A stretch of 6,741 nucleotides of DNA from Eubacteriales Family XIII. Incertae Sedis bacterium (GTDB lineage: Bacteria; Bacillota; Clostridia; Peptostreptococcales; Anaerovoracaceae), in contig JAITNA010000125.1 of NCBI GenBank assembly GCA_031290715.1, positions 1-6,741 of the forward strand. The letters are read 5' to 3'. A program made the position numbers and the translations under genes. The notes under the pieces are model-generated. The model was not told the origin of the DNA, made no database searches, and worked only from the letters and a program-made list of their open reading frames with translations. Below are positions 5,493 through 6,741 of the stretch, in pieces. The number at the start of each line of letters is the position of its first letter. Within the stretch, counting starts at the first letter, position 1.

Positions 5493-6566
5493 ATGGACTT
5501 GGTACTTGATTCAATCCTCCGCGATGCCGCGGAGAGAAACGCTTCGGATATTTACTTGGTTTCCGGCAAACCGCTCTCCATCAAGGTGGGCGGTGAAATT
5601 ATCGAGGTCACAGCCGACCGGCTCATGCCGGATCATACGCACGATTTGCTTCAAGAGATCTATGCGTTGGCATCGGGGCGCAGCATTGAACGCGTCGAGG
5701 AAACAGGCGACGACGACTTTTCCTTTTCGCTCGGCGGCGTCGCGCGTTTCCGCGTCAGCGCGTTCAAACAGCGCGGCACCCTCGCGGCGGTGATCCGCGT
5801 CGTCGCGTTTGACCTGCCCGATCCGGCTTCGCTCGACATCCCGCAGATCGCCTTGGGCCTGGCACAGCGAAAGAAAGGCCTTGTCCTCGTGACGGGCCCG
5901 ACGGGCAGCGGCAAGTCGACGACCCTCGCCTGTATGATCGATGTCATTAACAAAACGCGCAACGCGCACATTATCACACTCGAGGACCCCATTGAATTTC
6001 TGCACCGCCACAGCCAGAGCATCGTCAGTCAGCGGGAAATCTCGCTCGATACGAAGAGCTATGTGGTGGCGCTTCGGGCCGCGCTCCGGCAAGCGCCGAA
6101 TGTGATTCTGCTCGGGGAGCTTCGGGATTCCGAAACGATTGAAATCGCCATGACCGCGGCAGAAACGGGGCATTTGGTGCTTTCGACACTGCACACGGTC
6201 GGCGCGGCCAATACCATCGACCGCATTGTGGACGCTTTCCCCGCCAATCAGCAGGGGCAGATTCGCGTCCAGCTCGCGATGGTACTGGGGGCGGTCGTTT
6301 CTCAGCAGCTTGTACCCAAACACGACGGCGGCGTGCTGCCGGCCTTCGAGGTCATGATCGTCAACGACGCCATCCGCAATATGATCCGCGAGAGCAAAAT
6401 CCACCAGATCGACGGCGTTATCACCTCCTCCGCGGCGGACGGTATGATGACCATGGACAGCAGTCTGCTGAAGCTGTTCAAATCGGGGCAGATCTCCGAT
6501 ATGACAGCGGCCGCATTCGCAACACAGCCGGAATTGATGAAAAAGCGAATCGCCGGCGGGATGTAG
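5493..6566 (+). CDS. pilT: Type IV pilus retraction-type ATPase, PilT family
   Basis: This is a cytoplasmic hexameric secretion ATPase that would power movement of pilin subunits through the platform protein. The 357 residues match PilT (about 345-370). The N-terminal PAS-like domain starts with the typical DSILRDAAERNASDIYL. The Walker A motif is GPTGSGKS (135-142), the Asp box ITLEDPIEF (161-169), an SQREISLDT segment follows at 179-187, the Walker B-like segment VILLGELRD (204-212) has Glu209, and the His box TAAETGHLVLSTLHT (221-235) is intact. The C-terminal AIRNMIRE (293-300) is the motif typical of PilT rather than PilB/GspE, and the Zn-binding tetracysteine of PilB-type ATPases is absent. 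The ATG at 5493 follows GAGGGTGAT, a good match to the anti-Shine-Dalgarno sequence. It is the last gene of the operon before a hairpin. It is the only motor visible, so it might power extension or a pseudopilus instead of, or as well as, retraction. Confidence 0.95.
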   Translation: MDLVLDSILRDAAERNASDIYLVSGKPLSIKVGGEIIEVTADRLMPDHTHDLLQEIYALASGRSIERVEETGDDDFSFSLGGVARFRVSAFKQRGTLAAVIRVVAFDLPDPASLDIPQIALGLAQRKKGLVLVTGPTGSGKSTTLACMIDVINKTRNAHIITLEDPIEFLHRHSQSIVSQREISLDTKSYVVALRAALRQAPNVILLGELRDSETIEIAMTAAETGHLVLSTLHTVGAANTIDRIVDAFPANQQGQIRVQLAMVLGAVVSQQLVPKHDGGVLPAFEVMIVNDAIRNMIRESKIHQIDGVITSSAADGMMTMDSSLLKLFKSGQISDMTAAAFATQPELMKKRIAGGM

Positions 6567-6605
6567 CAAACGCACAGTTTGTGCAGTTGAATAGGAAACA
6601 AAATA

Positions 6606-6644
6606 GGAAGCAAGCCAAAAAACGCTTGCTTCCCGTATATTTTC
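6606..6644 (+). terminator. Probable intrinsic terminator after pilT
   Basis: A perfect 10-bp stem, GGAAGCAAGC (6606-6615) with GCTTGCTTCC (6624-6633), closes an 8-nt CAAAAAAC loop. It is followed by CGTATATTTT, a moderate U-rich tract interrupted by C, G and A, so termination may be less than complete. The position 39 nt after the pilT stop fits the end of the operon. Confidence 0.7.
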
Positions 6645-6681
6645 AGAAACAGGCAAAGGGGGGGGAGCCTGCTCACTGAAA
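6641..6681. other. Second hairpin with a G8 loop tract
   Basis: TTTCAG (6641-6646) pairs with CTGAAA (6676-6681) and, inside, CAGGC (6650-6654) pairs with GCCTG (6667-6671). The internal loop is AAA opposite CTCA, and the 12-nt apical loop contains eight consecutive G (6658-6665). It directly follows the terminator U-tract. It could be a 3'-end-protecting structure or part of the intergenic repeat that follows; no function is evident. Confidence 0.5.
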
Positions 6682-6686
6682 GCAAT

Positions 6687-6713
6687 GGACAAAAGGGGAC
6701 GGTTCATTTGTCC
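6687..6713. repeat. REP/RAYT-like hairpin element
   Basis: GGACAAA (6687-6693) and TTTGTCC (6707-6713) form a perfect 7-bp inverted repeat around a 13-nt loop containing GGGGACGGTTC. This stem with a GGGGACGGTTC-type core is familiar to me from intergenic repeats flanking REP-associated tyrosine transposase (Y1_Tnp/IS200-like) genes in diverse bacteria. Only one copy is in the window and no transposase frame is seen before the edge, so the assignment relies on motif recall. Confidence 0.55.
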
Positions 6714-6741
6714 TGCCCTCATTGTGTCGATTCAGCGGTCA

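Noticed and set aside
5511..6722. Long antisense open frame (403 codons) opposite pilT
   Set aside because: The opposite strand encodes an unmistakable PilT with every motif intact. The antisense product is rich in His, Arg and Asp with no recognisable domain, which is typical of a shadow frame in GC-rich DNA.

Overview
The window looks like a chromosomal segment from a moderately GC-rich Firmicute, most likely a clostridial lineage. Most genes have purine-rich Shine-Dalgarno sites close to AGGAGG, one gene starts with TTG, the promoters are sigma-A-like, and the small-membrane-protein cassette beside the PilC and PilT homologues resembles sets I associate with Clostridia. The lineage is an inference; no rRNA or species marker is present.

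Left part (1-1533, minus strand): a two-gene metabolic unit. dapA (4-hydroxy-tetrahydrodipicolinate synthase, lysine/diaminopimelate pathway) is followed by mtnA (methylthioribose-1-phosphate isomerase, methionine salvage), which runs off the left edge. The two reading frames overlap by 17 nt. An AT-rich divergent intergenic region (1534-1649) carries promoter-like sequences for both directions and small palindromes.

Centre (1650-2636, plus strand): a lipoprotein with a C-terminal transglutaminase-like (papain-fold) domain and an intact Cys-His-Asp triad. Its perfect TATAAT box lies only 9 nt before the ATG, so the mRNA may be leaderless.

Right part (2746-6566, plus strand): a tightly packed operon with its own extended -10 promoter. 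In order it encodes a PilC/GspF inner-membrane platform protein, four small proteins with a single N-terminal membrane anchor (two of them pseudopilin-like), and a PilT-type hexameric ATPase. This is the core of a type IV pilus/type II secretion-like machine. No PilB-type extension ATPase, prepilin peptidase, secretin or PilM/N/O alignment protein is visible here. Intergenic gaps are -4 to +12 nt except before pilT, where an imperfect 20-bp tandem duplication separates it from the upstream gene.

Right edge (6567-6741): a hairpin that probably terminates the operon, a second hairpin with a G8 loop tract, and a hairpin of the REP/RAYT-associated type whose loop contains GGGGACGGTTC. The last suggests that a mobile or domesticated IS200-like transposase gene may lie just beyond the window.

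The most interesting content is the compact pilus-like operon with noncanonical pilin-like N-termini and PilT as the only visible motor.
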